Assembly: GCF_900188415.1 (NCBI RefSeq)
Contig: NZ_FZNV01000001.1
Span: 709,501-773,500 of the forward strand
Length of the DNA: 64,000 nucleotides
Direction of reading: 5' to 3'
Origin: Maribacter sedimenticola
Lineage (GTDB): Bacteria; Bacteroidota; Bacteroidia; Flavobacteriales; Flavobacteriaceae
The position numbers and the translations under genes are program-made. Shown in pieces: positions 52,672 to 62,092 of this stretch. Within the stretch, counting starts at the first letter, position 1. The number at the start of each line of letters is the position of its first letter. The notes under the pieces were generated by a model. It did no database searches. It worked only from the letters and a program-made list of their open reading frames with translations, and had not been told where the DNA came from.

Positions 52672-53458
52672 CGGTGATACCTACATAAAACCCTTCGCTG
52701 CCCCTAACATTGAATACCGTATTATCCTCGAACATTAGGTATTGTCCCTTAATCCCTTTTAATGTTCCGGTATAAGATGGTGTTTTAGCTAAATTTAAGC
52801 TCTTAACCTTAGTAGGGTATTGTAACACCGGAAACTCCAATTGGGTTTCTTCACGACTAGACAAATAATAGGGCAAAGCCTCTTGGGGAATGTGTGGTCT
52901 TAATTTTTCGCGCCATTCCACCAGGTTCTCGTCTACAACGGTATTGGTCAACATGGTGCGCCAATTAGTCTTGTCCCCAACGTAATCCTTTAAGGCCACC
53001 TCGGTAATACCGGCTAAATATCTGTTGGGCACTTCTACGATCTCAATGGCTTCGTGTGCTCCTTGATCTATCCATCTCGTAGGTATTTGTCCTTTTCTTG
53101 TAACACCTACTTTAACGTTGCTGCTGTTGGCCAAATAAACAATGTGCGGCTGTAATTGAATTCTTTTTTCATATTCAAGGTCCCGATCTTCCTTATCAAG
53201 GTGAGCGGTACTAAGTTCTGGTCTCATTATCCAATCTCCTGCTGAGGGTATCTCAAAAAAACAAGTCCTACAAAAACCTTGTCTGTAAATGGGCCTGTCA
53301 TTTCCGCAATTTAAGCATTGGTGCTTTATGAAGGTTATGGTCAACTGTTTATCAAGTACTTGGTTTACATTTAGAAAATCGGTTTCAAACACCATATAAT
53401 ATTGAATGGGATGTCCAATTTCTGTTTGCATTTTTTTTAGTACTCCTTCGTATTGCAT
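52664..53458 (-). CDS. DUF2797 family zinc-ribbon protein
   Basis: 264 residues. A predicted zinc site is formed by C48-x2-C51 and C63-x2-C66 (HQCLNCGND..GFCRTCFFE). The following block PHIVYLANSSNVKVGVTRKGQIPTRW and WIDQGAHEAIEI resembles a GIY-YIG-like nuclease core, and the family is annotated as DUF2797. No function is established. The last 8 bases overlap the end of the AsmA-like gene, and the start lies 78 bases from the divergent GH3 gene. Confidence 0.88.
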   Translation of the reverse strand: MQYEGVLKKMQTEIGHPIQYYMVFETDFLNVNQVLDKQLTITFIKHQCLNCGNDRPIYRQGFCRTCFFEIPSAGDWIMRPELSTAHLDKEDRDLEYEKRIQLQPHIVYLANSSNVKVGVTRKGQIPTRWIDQGAHEAIEIVEVPNRYLAGITEVALKDYVGDKTNWRTMLTNTVVDENLVEWREKLRPHIPQEALPYYLSSREETQLEFPVLQYPTKVKSLNLAKTPSYTGTLKGIKGQYLMFEDNTVFNVRGSEGFYVGITVN

Positions 53459-53536
53459 GTTTATTTGCTTAATGTATGGTCAATTTGAAAATGATGCTTT
53501 TATACGCTACTTTTAGCAATACAAAGATACCTATAA

Positions 53537-55051
53537 ATGCCAATAACTTTATTTAATTCCATTGCCTCTTGGCTATTGAAGAAGCGCTATCACCAAATAG
53601 AACTTTTTTTAAAATATCCGGAAGAAGTCCAGGAAGAAGTTCTGTTACAACTGCTTGAATTTGCCGAGGATACTGAAATAGGGAGAACTTATGATTTTGA
53701 ATCTATTGCATCATACGGTACGTTCAAGGAAAGGGTACCCATTGTTTCCTATGAAGAAATTGAGCCTATTATAGAACGTACAAGAAAAGGGGAGCAAAAC
53801 CTATTTTGGCCTACCAAAGTAAAGCTATTTGCAAAAAGTAGCGGTACTACCAATGCTAAAAGTAAATTTATACCCGTTAGTGGCGAGGCGCTTGAGGATT
53901 GCCATTACAAATCTAGTAAGGACTTGTTATGTCTTTACCTGAACAACAATGAAAATTCCCAATTGTTTACCGGTAAAAGTTTGCGCCTTGGAGGAAGTAA
54001 GGAGTTGTACGAGGACAATGGGTCGTTCTTTGGTGACCTTTCCGCTATTTTGATAGACAATATGCCCTTATGGGCAGAATACAGCAGTACGCCAAGCAAT
54101 AAAGTGTCTTTAATGAGTGAGTGGGAAAGTAAGCTTATGGCCATAATTCATGAAAGCGTACAGGAAAATGTAACTAGTTTGGCAGGGGTTCCTTCTTGGA
54201 TGCTTGTTTTGTTGAATAAAGTATTACAGGAAACCGGTAAGGAAAACCTTTTTCAGGTTTGGGAACATCTAGAAGTTTATTTTCATGGAGGGGTCAATTT
54301 TAGTCCTTATAAGGAACAGTATAAAAACATACTGCCAAAAAGTGACTTTAATTATTATGAGATATATAATGCCTCTGAAGGATTTTTTGCCATTCAGGAT
54401 AGAAACAATGCGGATGATCTTTTGTTGATGTTGGATTATGGTATCTTCTATGAGTTCATTCCTATGCAGACCTATGGTTCATTACAGGAAGATGTGGTTC
54501 CATTATGGGAAGTTGAATTGGGTGTAAATTATGCTATTGTCATTACTACTAATTCAGGTCTATGGCGTTATAAAATAGGGGATACTGTTAGGTTTACCTC
54601 TAAAAGTCCATACCGTATAAAAGTTACCGGTAGGACCAAACATCATATTAATGTCTTTGGGGAAGAGCTTATCATTGAAAATGCAGAGGAAGCACTTAAA
54701 CTTGTTTGCCAAAAAACAGGAGCTGAAATTAAGGACTATACCGCTGGACCGGTATTTATGGTCAATAAGGAAAAAGGTGCCCATGAATGGATCATTGAAT
54801 TCAGAACCATGCCCAATGATATGGATACATTCATTAGAGTTTTAGATGAGTCCTTAAAGTCATTGAACTCTGATTATGAAGCAAAGAGATATAACAACAT
54901 TACTTTAAACATGCCTATTGTTCACATGGCGCGAAAAAATCTCTTTTATGATTGGCTTAAGGCCAATGATAAATTAGGTGGTCAGCATAAGATTCCACGT
55001 TTATCGAATAAGCGTGATTATATCGAGGAACTTTTGCAATTAAACCTCTAA
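53537..55051 (+). CDS. GH3 auxin-responsive-promoter family acyl-adenylating protein
   Basis: 504 residues. The adenylate-forming signature AKSSGTTNAKSKFIPVS acts as phosphate loop, followed by GVPSWMLVLL, YNASEGFFAIQ (acyl-substrate pocket) and YRIKVTGRTKHHINVFGEELIIENAEEAL (hinge). In plants GH3 enzymes couple amino acids to indole-acetate or jasmonate through an acyl-AMP. Bacterial members are common in Bacteroidota and their substrates are unknown. The motifs are intact, so acyl-adenylation chemistry is likely. It is divergent from DUF2797 and the next gene downstream has its own promoter. Confidence 0.92.
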   Translation: MPITLFNSIASWLLKKRYHQIELFLKYPEEVQEEVLLQLLEFAEDTEIGRTYDFESIASYGTFKERVPIVSYEEIEPIIERTRKGEQNLFWPTKVKLFAKSSGTTNAKSKFIPVSGEALEDCHYKSSKDLLCLYLNNNENSQLFTGKSLRLGGSKELYEDNGSFFGDLSAILIDNMPLWAEYSSTPSNKVSLMSEWESKLMAIIHESVQENVTSLAGVPSWMLVLLNKVLQETGKENLFQVWEHLEVYFHGGVNFSPYKEQYKNILPKSDFNYYEIYNASEGFFAIQDRNNADDLLLMLDYGIFYEFIPMQTYGSLQEDVVPLWEVELGVNYAIVITTNSGLWRYKIGDTVRFTSKSPYRIKVTGRTKHHINVFGEELIIENAEEALKLVCQKTGAEIKDYTAGPVFMVNKEKGAHEWIIEFRTMPNDMDTFIRVLDESLKSLNSDYEAKRYNNITLNMPIVHMARKNLFYDWLKANDKLGGQHKIPRLSNKRDYIEELLQLNL

Positions 55052-55093
55052 TTTGCTCTATACATACCAATTATTAACCTATTTGCAACATTC

Positions 55094-55126
55094 TTGTAAA
55101 TTGGAAATAAAGTTGAATTAACTTTG
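55094..55126 (+). promoter_or_regulatory. Promoter of the small alpha/beta-hydrolase-like gene
   Basis: TTG (55094-55096), 22 bases, then TAACTTTG (55119-55126), a full -7 match. It is about 170 bases upstream of the most likely start codon. Confidence 0.55.
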
Positions 55127-55298
55127 TATTGGATATGTAAAAGAGTTCAAATAGTTTAACTACAGCTTTTTCATTTTTCCCGTCCTAAACAGGAACTACA
55201 CCGATTATTTTAGCGGGTAAACAATTAAATGATCAAATGTGAAGTTAATTACACAACTTGCTGTAGGAAAACTTAACCAAACAATAAATACTATTATT
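55127..55298 (+). other. Long untranslated leader, possible structured RNA
   Basis: About 165 bases lie between the promoter and the ATG at 55299. A small stem TCCT/AGGA (55183-55194) is bracketed by CCCG (55179-55182) and CGGG (55214-55217). The pairing is limited and no known riboswitch class is recognised. A GTG at 55239 in the leader could instead start translation 20 residues earlier. Confidence 0.35.
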
Positions 55299-55856
55299 AT
55301 GGCAGAAAAACTAGTGATCGTTTCAGACATGTGGGGTTCTAAAAAAGGGCTGTGGATTACTTCATACCTTGGCTATCTCCAACAATATTTTGATATTACT
55401 TTTTATGACAGCCAGCAATTGGCTAATATAGATTTGGTAGTTCAGTCAGAAGAAAATATACATAATGCATTCGTTAACGGAGGTATAGATACCGCTGTTT
55501 CCCACTTATTAAAAAAGGAGAAAGAACCTTGTTATTATTTGGCATTCAGTACAGGTGGAACCATTGTATGGGAAGCTGCAAAAAGAGGTTTACCGGTTAA
55601 ATCACTATACAACGTTTCTGCAACAAGAATTCGCTTAAAGAATGAACGACCAGATGTGCCGTTTCATTTACTCTATGGCAATAATGATGAATTTAAGCCT
55701 AATGAAGATTGGGCCAAAAGGCTGGGTATTGATATGGAAATCCTGCCTAACTACGGTCATACCTTATATACCGATGAAAAGATTATACAAAAAGTATGTC
55801 TGGACCTCTTACAGGAAGTTACTCAAATTACTCCACAGGCAAAAAAAGTGGTTTGA
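55299..55856 (+). CDS. Small alpha/beta-hydrolase-like protein
   Basis: 185 residues. The order of elements fits a compact alpha/beta hydrolase: strand and turn VIVSDMWGSKKGLW, a nucleophile elbow AFSTGG with S84 (one residue away from the normal GxSxG), an acidic loop YGNNDEF (D130 candidate) and H154 in LPNYGHTLYTD. There is no signal peptide, so it is cytoplasmic. The ATG at 55299 is chosen over GTG 55239, since its product begins with a strand-like AEKLVIVSD as expected. No substrate can be inferred. It ends at a strong terminator shared with clpX. Confidence 0.75.
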   Translation: MAEKLVIVSDMWGSKKGLWITSYLGYLQQYFDITFYDSQQLANIDLVVQSEENIHNAFVNGGIDTAVSHLLKKEKEPCYYLAFSTGGTIVWEAAKRGLPVKSLYNVSATRIRLKNERPDVPFHLLYGNNDEFKPNEDWAKRLGIDMEILPNYGHTLYTDEKIIQKVCLDLLQEVTQITPQAKKVV

Positions 55857-55877
55857 AATATTTAAAGTAAATCAACA

Positions 55878-55912
55878 AAAAAAGCGAGGACAATGGTCCT
55901 CGCTTTTTTTAT
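55878..55912. terminator. Two-way intrinsic terminator
   Basis: AGCGAGGAC (55883-55891) pairs with GTCCTCGCT (55896-55904) around AATG, with A and T runs on both sides. Serves the hydrolase gene and the convergent clpX. Confidence 0.93.
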
Positions 55913-55927
55913 ATAATTTATCTAGGT

Positions 55928-57163
55928 TTAAGATACCGCTTTTAATTTTTTAACGGTGTCATAGGATAATTTCTCTTCTGCGTAAGGTTTGGTAACCTTA
56001 AATTTTTTCTCCTCTGTACTGGGCATTTCAAACATGGCATCCGTGAATATGGCTTCACATAAAGAACGTAGTCCCCTTGCGCCTAATTTATATTCAATAG
56101 CCTTGTCCACAATATAATCCAATGCTTGATCTGTAATGGTAAACGTTATATCGTCCATTGCAAAAAGCTTTTCATATTGCTTTATGATAGCGTTCTTTGG
56201 TTCTGTCAAAATTGCTCTCAATGTTTTTTTATCCAAAGGATTCATATGGGTAAGTACCGGTAGTCTGCCAATAATTTCAGGAATGAGTCCAAACTCTTTA
56301 AGGTCCCTTGGTATAATGTATTGAAGCATATTGGTGGTGTCCAAAAAGTTATCTGCTTTTGAGGCACTATAACCTACAGCTTGCATATTAAGCCTTTTGG
56401 TTATGGCACGCTCAATTCCATCAAATGCGCCACCGGCTATAAATAGAATATTCTCCGTATTTACTTCAATGAACTTTTGGTCAGGATGCTTTCTACCTCC
56501 TTTAGGTGGAACGTTAACTGTTGTTCCTTCCAATAATTTTAATAGACCTTGTTGTACGCCTTCTCCGGAAACATCCCTGGTGATGGAAGGGTTATCGCCT
56601 TTACGGGCTATCTTATCAATTTCGTCAATAAAAACAATGCCTCTTTCCGCTTTTTCAAGATTATAATCCGCAGCCTGCAGAAGTCTTGTTAGGATACTCT
56701 CTACATCTTCTCCTACATAACCAGCTTCCGTTAATACGGTCGCATCTACAATGGCTAAAGGTACATTGAGCAATTTGGAAATGGTTTTGGCCATTAAAGT
56801 CTTACCTGTTCCGGTTTGCCCCACCATGATAATATTACTTTTCTGGATTTCAATATCATCCTTTTTGGATGGGGGTTGTAACAACCTCTTGTAATGATTG
56901 TAAACGGCAACGGACATTACTTTTTTTGTGCGCTCTTGGCCTATAATGAACGTATCAAGAAACTCTTTGATTTCTTGTGGTTTTTTCAACACCAGTTCAG
57001 AAGAAAGATCATTGCTTTTTGTCTGCTTTGATTCTTCGGCAACTATACCATGTGCCTGCTCAATGCATCGGTCACAAATATGTGCATCCAGACCGGCGAT
57101 CAATAAATTTGTTTCTGGCTTTTTTCTGCCGCAAAACGAACATTCTAAATTTTCCTTTGCCAT
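55928..57163 (-). CDS. clpX: ATP-dependent Clp protease ATPase ClpX
   Basis: 411 residues: zinc-binding domain with C8, C11, C30 and C33, then the AAA+ module with Walker [12 protein letters not shown], Walker [12 protein letters not shown], the pore loop GYVGEDVES and the sensor motif ARGLRSL. ClpX unfolds tagged substrates and feeds them to ClpP. It is 88 bases downstream of clpP on the same strand and probably shares its transcript. Confidence 0.98.
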   Translation of the reverse strand: MAKENLECSFCGRKKPETNLLIAGLDAHICDRCIEQAHGIVAEESKQTKSNDLSSELVLKKPQEIKEFLDTFIIGQERTKKVMSVAVYNHYKRLLQPPSKKDDIEIQKSNIIMVGQTGTGKTLMAKTISKLLNVPLAIVDATVLTEAGYVGEDVESILTRLLQAADYNLEKAERGIVFIDEIDKIARKGDNPSITRDVSGEGVQQGLLKLLEGTTVNVPPKGGRKHPDQKFIEVNTENILFIAGGAFDGIERAITKRLNMQAVGYSASKADNFLDTTNMLQYIIPRDLKEFGLIPEIIGRLPVLTHMNPLDKKTLRAILTEPKNAIIKQYEKLFAMDDITFTITDQALDYIVDKAIEYKLGARGLRSLCEAIFTDAMFEMPSTEEKKFKVTKPYAEEKLSYDTVKKLKAVS

Positions 57164-57251
57164 TATCTATCTTCTCTTTGCTATACCTATAAACGAACCA
57201 AACTCGTTTTTGGTTTAAAATCAATTACTTATTTCAATACTTTCGTCGTAT

Positions 57252-57932
57252 TTACTCCTTATCCCTTACTAAAATTTCATCGATCATACCATATTTTAAG
57301 GCTTCATCTGCCTTCATCCAATAATCACGATCACTATCCTCACGGACTTTTTCAATGTCCTTGCCAGAATGCTCGGAAATAATTTGGTACAATTCATCCT
57401 TAAGCTTCAATATTTCCCTTGCGGTAATTTCAATATCACTGGCTTGGCCTTGCGCGCCACCCATTGGCTGGTGTATCATGACCCTAGAATGTTTAAGACC
57501 GCTACGTTTTCCCTTTTCGCCTGCACATAAAAGTACGGCGCCCATAGATGCGGCCATACCGGTACAGATAGTGGCTACGTCTGGACTAATGAATTGCATG
57601 GTATCATAGATGCCCAAACCTGCATATACACTTCCTCCAGGCGAGTTGATGTAAATCTGAATATCTTTTTTTGCGTCAACACTGGCCAAAAACAGTAGTT
57701 GGGCCTGTACAATATTTGCTACCTGGTCATTAATACCGGTTCCTAGGAATATGATGCGGTCCATCATTAAACGTGAATAAACGTCCATTGCAATAACGTT
57801 CATTGATCTTTCCTCAATAATGTTGGGCGTCATGTTCGTAGGATACATGCTACTCATTATGGCATCATAATAAGTACTGCTTATCCCTTGGTCCTTTATA
57901 GCGAAATTCTTGAATTCTTTTCCGTAATCCAT
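57252..57932 (-). CDS. clpP: ATP-dependent Clp protease proteolytic subunit
   Basis: 226 residues. Catalytic triad S129 (GMAASMGA), H154 (MIHQPMGG) and D203 (DRDYWM) are all present, with the YINSPGGSVYAGL motif. The N-terminal stretch of about 40 residues before the mature core (NIIEERSMN) is a typical propeptide region. ClpP forms the tetradecameric chamber that degrades ClpX-delivered proteins. It lies between tig and clpX, the classical order tig-clpP-clpX. Confidence 0.98.
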   Translation of the reverse strand: MDYGKEFKNFAIKDQGISSTYYDAIMSSMYPTNMTPNIIEERSMNVIAMDVYSRLMMDRIIFLGTGINDQVANIVQAQLLFLASVDAKKDIQIYINSPGGSVYAGLGIYDTMQFISPDVATICTGMAASMGAVLLCAGEKGKRSGLKHSRVMIHQPMGGAQGQASDIEITAREILKLKDELYQIISEHSGKDIEKVREDSDRDYWMKADEALKYGMIDEILVRDKE

Positions 57933-57958
57933 AAATGATATATCTGTTTTTTTAGAGT

Positions 57959-57992
57959 AAAAAAAGGTGCCGAAAATTTCATTTCCGGCACC
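57959..57992 (-). terminator. Terminator between tig and clpP
   Basis: GGTGCCG (57966-57972) pairs with CGGCACC (57986-57992), extended by AAAT/ATTT in the loop; on the minus strand seven T residues follow. It lies only about 27 bases before the clpP start. Confidence 0.88.
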
Positions 57993-58020
57993 GTAAAGAT
58001 ACTTAATTTATTGTTTGAAT

Positions 58021-59343
58021 TTATCCGTAAACTTCTTTCACAAAGTTTTCGTAAGTAACCTCTTTAACTTTAAGGTTTGCTTTTTCCTTATATAAATTCA
58101 ATAATTTTTGACTCATTAATTGTTCAGAGAGTCTTTTGACTTCTTCCTGATTTCCAAGAACACGTGCAGCTATACTGTCCAATTCTTCCTCTTTAGGGTC
58201 CAATTGACCAAACTGAGCCATTTGCTGACGTATGAATCCTTTAGAAAACTCCTTTAATTCATCGAATTGGACTTGCAAATCGTTATCACGGATAATTTTA
58301 CCTTCTATCAATTGGTAACGCAATCCTTTTTCAGATTTTTCATATTCCTCGGTAGCTTGCTCTTCCGTTAACGGCTCTTCACCGGTCATTTGTATCCACT
58401 TGGTCAAGAAACCTGTAGGTAGTTCAAATTTGGTATTCTCAATGAAATATTCCGTAACGTCGTTCAATAATTTTTGATCAGCTTGTTGTTCAAATTGTTT
58501 TTCTGAATCTTCTTTGATTCGTTCCTTCAATTCTTTTTCTGATTTTACCTTATCTGGACCAAAAAGTTTATCGAACAATTCTTGGTTCAACTCTGCAGCT
58601 TCACGTTCGTTGATTTCCGTAATCTTGAAAGTTACTTCAATATCTAGCTTTTCAGCTCTTTGCTTATCAATGCCTAATACACTTGCTAAGGTGTGATCTT
58701 CCTTGAACAACCCTTTTGTCTTTAAAGTCACCTCATCTCCAACTTTTTTTCCAACCAAAGCATCAACTGCTTTTTTACTTTTAAGCTGATCTACCTCTAG
58801 CATAGCGGTAGTATTGATCTCTTCTTCTTCATTGGTTACAGAACCGCTTACCTCATCTTTTTTGCTGACCACATCTTTGCTTACAAGTTTGCCATACTGC
58901 TTTTGTATACGCTCAACTTGTTCGTCGATCATTTTTTTGTCGGCAACAATTTTATATTGGGTTATCGCTTTTTTGGTCTTTAAAGGAACTTCAAAGCTGG
59001 GTGCAAGTCCTAGTTCAAATTCAAAGGCCAATTCTTCTTGGTCCCAATCAAAATTATCCTGTTGTTTTGGAAGCGGATTACCAAGAACATCCAATTTTTC
59101 CTCGGTAAGGTATTTATTAAGGTTGTCTTGCAACAGTTTATTCACTTCATCAACCAAAACGGCTTTGCCATATTGTTTTTTAATTAGGCCCATAGGTACT
59201 TGGCCTTTTCTAAAACCTGGTATATTGGCCTGCTTTTTATAGTCCTTTAATATGGTATCTACCTTGTCTTGGTAATCATCTTTTGTGATAGCAACTTTAA
59301 CTACTGCGTTTAAATCGTCTATCTGCTCTTTAGTAATATTCAT
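58021..59343 (-). CDS. tig: Trigger factor
   Basis: 440 residues. The ribosome-docking loop PGFRKGQVPM near residue 40 is the GFRxGxxP signature. A helix-rich C-terminal chaperone part follows; the middle FKBP-type prolyl isomerase domain appears present but divergent (around residues 155-240). Trigger factor receives nascent chains at the ribosome exit. The N-terminal and C-terminal parts are clear, the isomerase catalytic residues are not obvious by eye. It is followed by a terminator before clpP. Confidence 0.95.
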   Translation of the reverse strand: MNITKEQIDDLNAVVKVAITKDDYQDKVDTILKDYKKQANIPGFRKGQVPMGLIKKQYGKAVLVDEVNKLLQDNLNKYLTEEKLDVLGNPLPKQQDNFDWDQEELAFEFELGLAPSFEVPLKTKKAITQYKIVADKKMIDEQVERIQKQYGKLVSKDVVSKKDEVSGSVTNEEEEINTTAMLEVDQLKSKKAVDALVGKKVGDEVTLKTKGLFKEDHTLASVLGIDKQRAEKLDIEVTFKITEINEREAAELNQELFDKLFGPDKVKSEKELKERIKEDSEKQFEQQADQKLLNDVTEYFIENTKFELPTGFLTKWIQMTGEEPLTEEQATEEYEKSEKGLRYQLIEGKIIRDNDLQVQFDELKEFSKGFIRQQMAQFGQLDPKEEELDSIAARVLGNQEEVKRLSEQLMSQKLLNLYKEKANLKVKEVTYENFVKEVYG

Positions 59344-59378
59344 TCCTTAATATCTATTTGCATGTGTAAAATGGGATG

Positions 59379-59405
59379 CAAAAATACTACATTTTGTAAA
59401 CTCAA
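59379..59405 (-). promoter_or_regulatory. Candidate promoter of tig
   Basis: On the minus strand TTG (complement of 59403-59405), 16 bases, then TATTTTTG (complement of 59379-59386). Full -7 match; the spacing is a little short. It is about 35 bases upstream of the start. Confidence 0.5.
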
Positions 59406-59443
59406 CCAATTTTTTAAAGTATTGAATTTCAAAAGAAAAGCAA

Positions 59444-59791
59444 CTATGCGTTGTCTTCTTTGAGCAGTGTAAAAAAGATAGATTGTAAAAAGGAAAGTAA
59501 AAGGCTAAAAATCAAAGCCCACCATATATTACCTACGGCAAAACCGTCTATTAATTTATCTGCCAGTAAAATAATAATTGCGTTTATGATGAGTAGGAAC
59601 AACCCTAGGGTAAGTATGGTTACGGGCAAGGTCAAAACCACTAGTATAGGTTTAACCAAAATATTCAATAAACTTAAGACGACCGCTACTATAACGGCAG
59701 TCATAAAAGTATCTACGGATACATTTGGTAGAACATGGGCTAAAATAAGTACTGCCAAAGCGCTTAAAAGTATTCTTAATATTAATTTCAT
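59444..59791 (-). CDS. Small four-helix membrane protein (phage holin family 4-like)
   Basis: 115 residues of four tightly spaced membrane helices (about 2-22, 28-48, 50-75, 85-110) with the conserved motif VLSLLNILVKPILVVLTLPVTILTLGLF split over helices two and three (residues about 38-66). This membrane family, annotated as phage holin 4-like, occurs widely in chromosomes with no phage genes nearby and has no proven role. It precedes the tig promoter region on the same strand. Confidence 0.88.
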   Translation of the reverse strand: MKLILRILLSALAVLILAHVLPNVSVDTFMTAVIVAVVLSLLNILVKPILVVLTLPVTILTLGLFLLIINAIIILLADKLIDGFAVGNIWWALIFSLLLSFLQSIFFTLLKEDNA

Positions 59792-59855
59792 AATGTTCTT
59801 GATTGTATGGGTAAAACTTCTATCCGTAATATAATAAAACTAATGTCAATACCTG

Positions 59856-60632
59856 TTACTCTTTATTAAAAAACACCAATGACTTGTTTAGGAATTGTGT
59901 TGGGTTTTCCGCATGTAGCCAATGACCTGCATTTTCTATAGTGTCTATTGTAGCCATAGGAAAATGCTGTTGAATTATTTCCGTGTCGGTATTGGTTACG
60001 TACTCAGACCGATCACCTCTCAGGAAAAGAGTTGGACCGTTGAAACTATCGGTGCTATTGATGTTGTCTCCAATTTCCTCCATTTTTTCACTTAGTACGG
60101 CCAAATTAAATTTAAAGCACAATTTTTTAGTATCATCCCTATCCAAGTTTTTTAGTAGGAATTGCCTAATACCTGGATTGGGAATATGTTTTTTTAATTG
60201 GTCATCTGCATCTCTTCTGGATTTTAAATTTGTGGTGTCTATGGCATTTAACGCATTAATAATATCTTGATGATGTGGCGGGTAAAATTTTGGCGCAATA
60301 TCTGCCACTATTAATTTTTCCATGCGTTCTGGGTGCGAGCATGCAAATTGCATAGCTGTTTTACCACCCATGGAGTGACCAATTATATTGGTTTTATCAA
60401 TGTTGTGGTGGTTGAGGTAATTTAGTAGGTCGTTAGATAGGATATCGTAGTTAAAATCTGGTGAATGAAAACTTTTGCCATGGTTCCGCTGGTCTATTAA
60501 ATGAACATGGAATCCATTTTCCGCAAAAGAATTTCCCAGTGTTTTCCAATTGTCAAGCATTCCTAAAAATCCATGAAGGATACATAACGGACTGCCTTCA
60601 CCTAAAATCACCGAGTTTAAAAGTTGTGTCAT
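59856..60632 (-). CDS. Alpha/beta-fold hydrolase, YbfF-esterase type
   Basis: 258 residues. Oxyanion region [19 protein letters not shown], nucleophile S87 in [10 protein letters not shown], and catalytic His in [12 protein letters not shown]. The pattern [10 protein letters not shown] and NAGHWLHAE is that of the acyl-CoA/small-ester hydrolase YbfF. All triad elements are present. The start codon overlaps the pdxJ stop by 4 bases, suggesting translation coupled with pdxJ; a functional link is not known. Confidence 0.92.
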   Translation of the reverse strand: MTQLLNSVILGEGSPLCILHGFLGMLDNWKTLGNSFAENGFHVHLIDQRNHGKSFHSPDFNYDILSNDLLNYLNHHNIDKTNIIGHSMGGKTAMQFACSHPERMEKLIVADIAPKFYPPHHQDIINALNAIDTTNLKSRRDADDQLKKHIPNPGIRQFLLKNLDRDDTKKLCFKFNLAVLSEKMEEIGDNINSTDSFNGPTLFLRGDRSEYVTNTDTEIIQQHFPMATIDTIENAGHWLHAENPTQFLNKSLVFFNKE

Positions 60633-61342
60633 TTAAGTCTATGTAAATACATGTTAACTACATTTTCCAATCCAAGATATAACGCTTCGCAAATAAGGGC
60701 ATGCCCTATGGAAACTTCTTTAAGGTTTGGAATATTTTTGGCAAAATATTCAATATTGTCAAGGCTTAGGTCATGGCCCGCGTTAATTTCAACTCCCAAT
60801 TCATTGGCTCGTTTAGCGGCAATGATAAAGGGTTCAATTGCTTTCTCCTTATTTTTTACAAATAAATCAGCATAACTTTCGGTGTAAAGCTCAATACGGT
60901 CCGTACCTGTAATTTTAGCTCCTTCAACCATTTTTGGGTCCGGGTCAACAAAGATAGATGTACGTATACCTGCCTTTTTAAAAGTACTGATGACGTCCGT
61001 TAAAAAATCTTTATACTTTATAGTGTTCCAACCTGCATTTGAGGTTATTGCGTCCACAGAGTCTGGTACCAAGGTTACCTGTTCTGGCTTTATGTCCAGC
61101 ACAAGGTCAATAAATTTTGTGATAGGGTTGCCTTCTATATTGAATTCTGTTGTGACCAATTGTTTTAAGTCCCTTGCGTCCTGATACTTGATGTGGCGTT
61201 CATCCGGTCTTGGATGTATGGTAATGCCTTGGGCACCAAAATCCTCCAAGTCTCTTGCAACCTTTAGTAAATCAGGAACATTGCCTCCCCGTGCATTCCT
61301 GAGCGTTGCTATCTTGTTCACATTAACGCTAAGTTTTGTCAT
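60629..61342 (-). CDS. pdxJ: Pyridoxine 5'-phosphate synthase
   Basis: 237 residues of the PdxJ TIM barrel: the start [19 protein letters not shown] and [16 protein letters not shown] carry phosphate- and substrate-binding residues, and [16 protein letters not shown] and [13 protein letters not shown] the later active-site loops. It condenses 1-deoxyxylulose-5-phosphate with aminoacetone-3-phosphate to pyridoxine phosphate. I start at ATG 61342 where the family sequence begins; a longer reading adds ten residues that have no counterpart. It is coupled to the downstream esterase and diverges from the CBS protein gene. Confidence 0.97.
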   Translation of the reverse strand: MTKLSVNVNKIATLRNARGGNVPDLLKVARDLEDFGAQGITIHPRPDERHIKYQDARDLKQLVTTEFNIEGNPITKFIDLVLDIKPEQVTLVPDSVDAITSNAGWNTIKYKDFLTDVISTFKKAGIRTSIFVDPDPKMVEGAKITGTDRIELYTESYADLFVKNKEKAIEPFIIAAKRANELGVEINAGHDLSLDNIEYFAKNIPNLKEVSIGHALICEALYLGLENVVNMYLHRLK

Positions 61343-61369
61343 TATATCGTATTTAACTTTTAGGAGCCT

Positions 61370-61377
61370 CAAAAATA
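61370..61377 (-). promoter_or_regulatory. Possible -7 element of pdxJ
   Basis: On the minus strand TATTTTTG, a full TAnnTTTG match 27 bases before the pdxJ start. No TTG at suitable distance upstream. Confidence 0.4.
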
Positions 61378-61434
61378 CGAATAAGGCACGCCTTTTGATA
61401 TTATTAATTGTTATTTTGCGTTATATATAAGCCT

Positions 61435-62091
61435 ATGCATATTCAAGAACATATTATTACCAACATTCCCGTATTCGAGATAAAGGACACTTTTGAAAAG
61501 GTGCTGGAGTTTTTTCAGGACACTACCTATTCACATGTTGCTATTGTAGAAGACGGTAGGTTTTTAGGTGTATTTTCTGAAAACGATACTGCGGCATTGC
61601 TCCCTAGTACAGAAATAGAACAGTTCAGGTATGAATTGGAAGGGTTTTTTGTACGTAGGGACACCAATTGGTTAGACGTGTTGGAAAGTTTTGCAAGAAA
61701 TGAAGCTAACCTTTTACCTATTTTAAGCGAGAAGGAAGAAGTGTTGGGATATTATGATCTAAGCGATATAGTTACCGTTTTTATTGATACCCCATTTTTT
61801 ACAGACCCGGGTAGTATATTAGTGGTGGCAACAGGGATCAATGATTATTCGTTTAGTGAGATAGCGCAAATCGTAGAAAGTAACAATGCCAAGTTGATCG
61901 GCGGTTTTATAACCGATACCCAGAACGATGTTATTCAGGTAACGTTAAAGATTACTACCAATAACTACAACAAGGTAGTACAAACATTTAGAAGATATAA
62001 TTACCATATATTATTTGGAAATAGTGACGACCAGTTTTTGGAAGATCTTAAAGATCGATCGGACTATTTGGATAAATATTTAAATGTCTAG
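61435..62091 (+). CDS. CBS-domain protein with C-terminal ACT-like region
   Basis: 218 residues. Two CBS motifs (about 8-60, VAIVEDGRFLGVFSENDTAAL; and about 70-120, LLPILSEKEEVLGYYDLSDI) form an adenosyl-ligand-binding pair. From about 130, ILVVATGINDYSFSEIAQIVESNNA and VIQVTLKITTNNYNKVVQTF look like a beta-alpha-beta ACT-like regulatory domain. Such proteins usually sense nucleotides and control a partner. The next gene, NAD kinase, starts one base after the stop (TAG then T-ATG), so the pair may act together. The partner assignment is inference. Confidence 0.85.
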   Translation: MHIQEHIITNIPVFEIKDTFEKVLEFFQDTTYSHVAIVEDGRFLGVFSENDTAALLPSTEIEQFRYELEGFFVRRDTNWLDVLESFARNEANLLPILSEKEEVLGYYDLSDIVTVFIDTPFFTDPGSILVVATGINDYSFSEIAQIVESNNAKLIGGFITDTQNDVIQVTLKITTNNYNKVVQTFRRYNYHILFGNSDDQFLEDLKDRSDYLDKYLNV

Positions 62092-62092
62092 T

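Noticed and set aside
59444-59791. Holin annotation as a sign of prophage
   Set aside because: No phage gene lies nearby, and this family is common in bacterial chromosomes.
59451-59834. 127-codon plus-strand frame opposite the four-helix membrane gene
   Set aside because: The minus-strand gene has a clear family pattern; the opposite frame is basic and has none.
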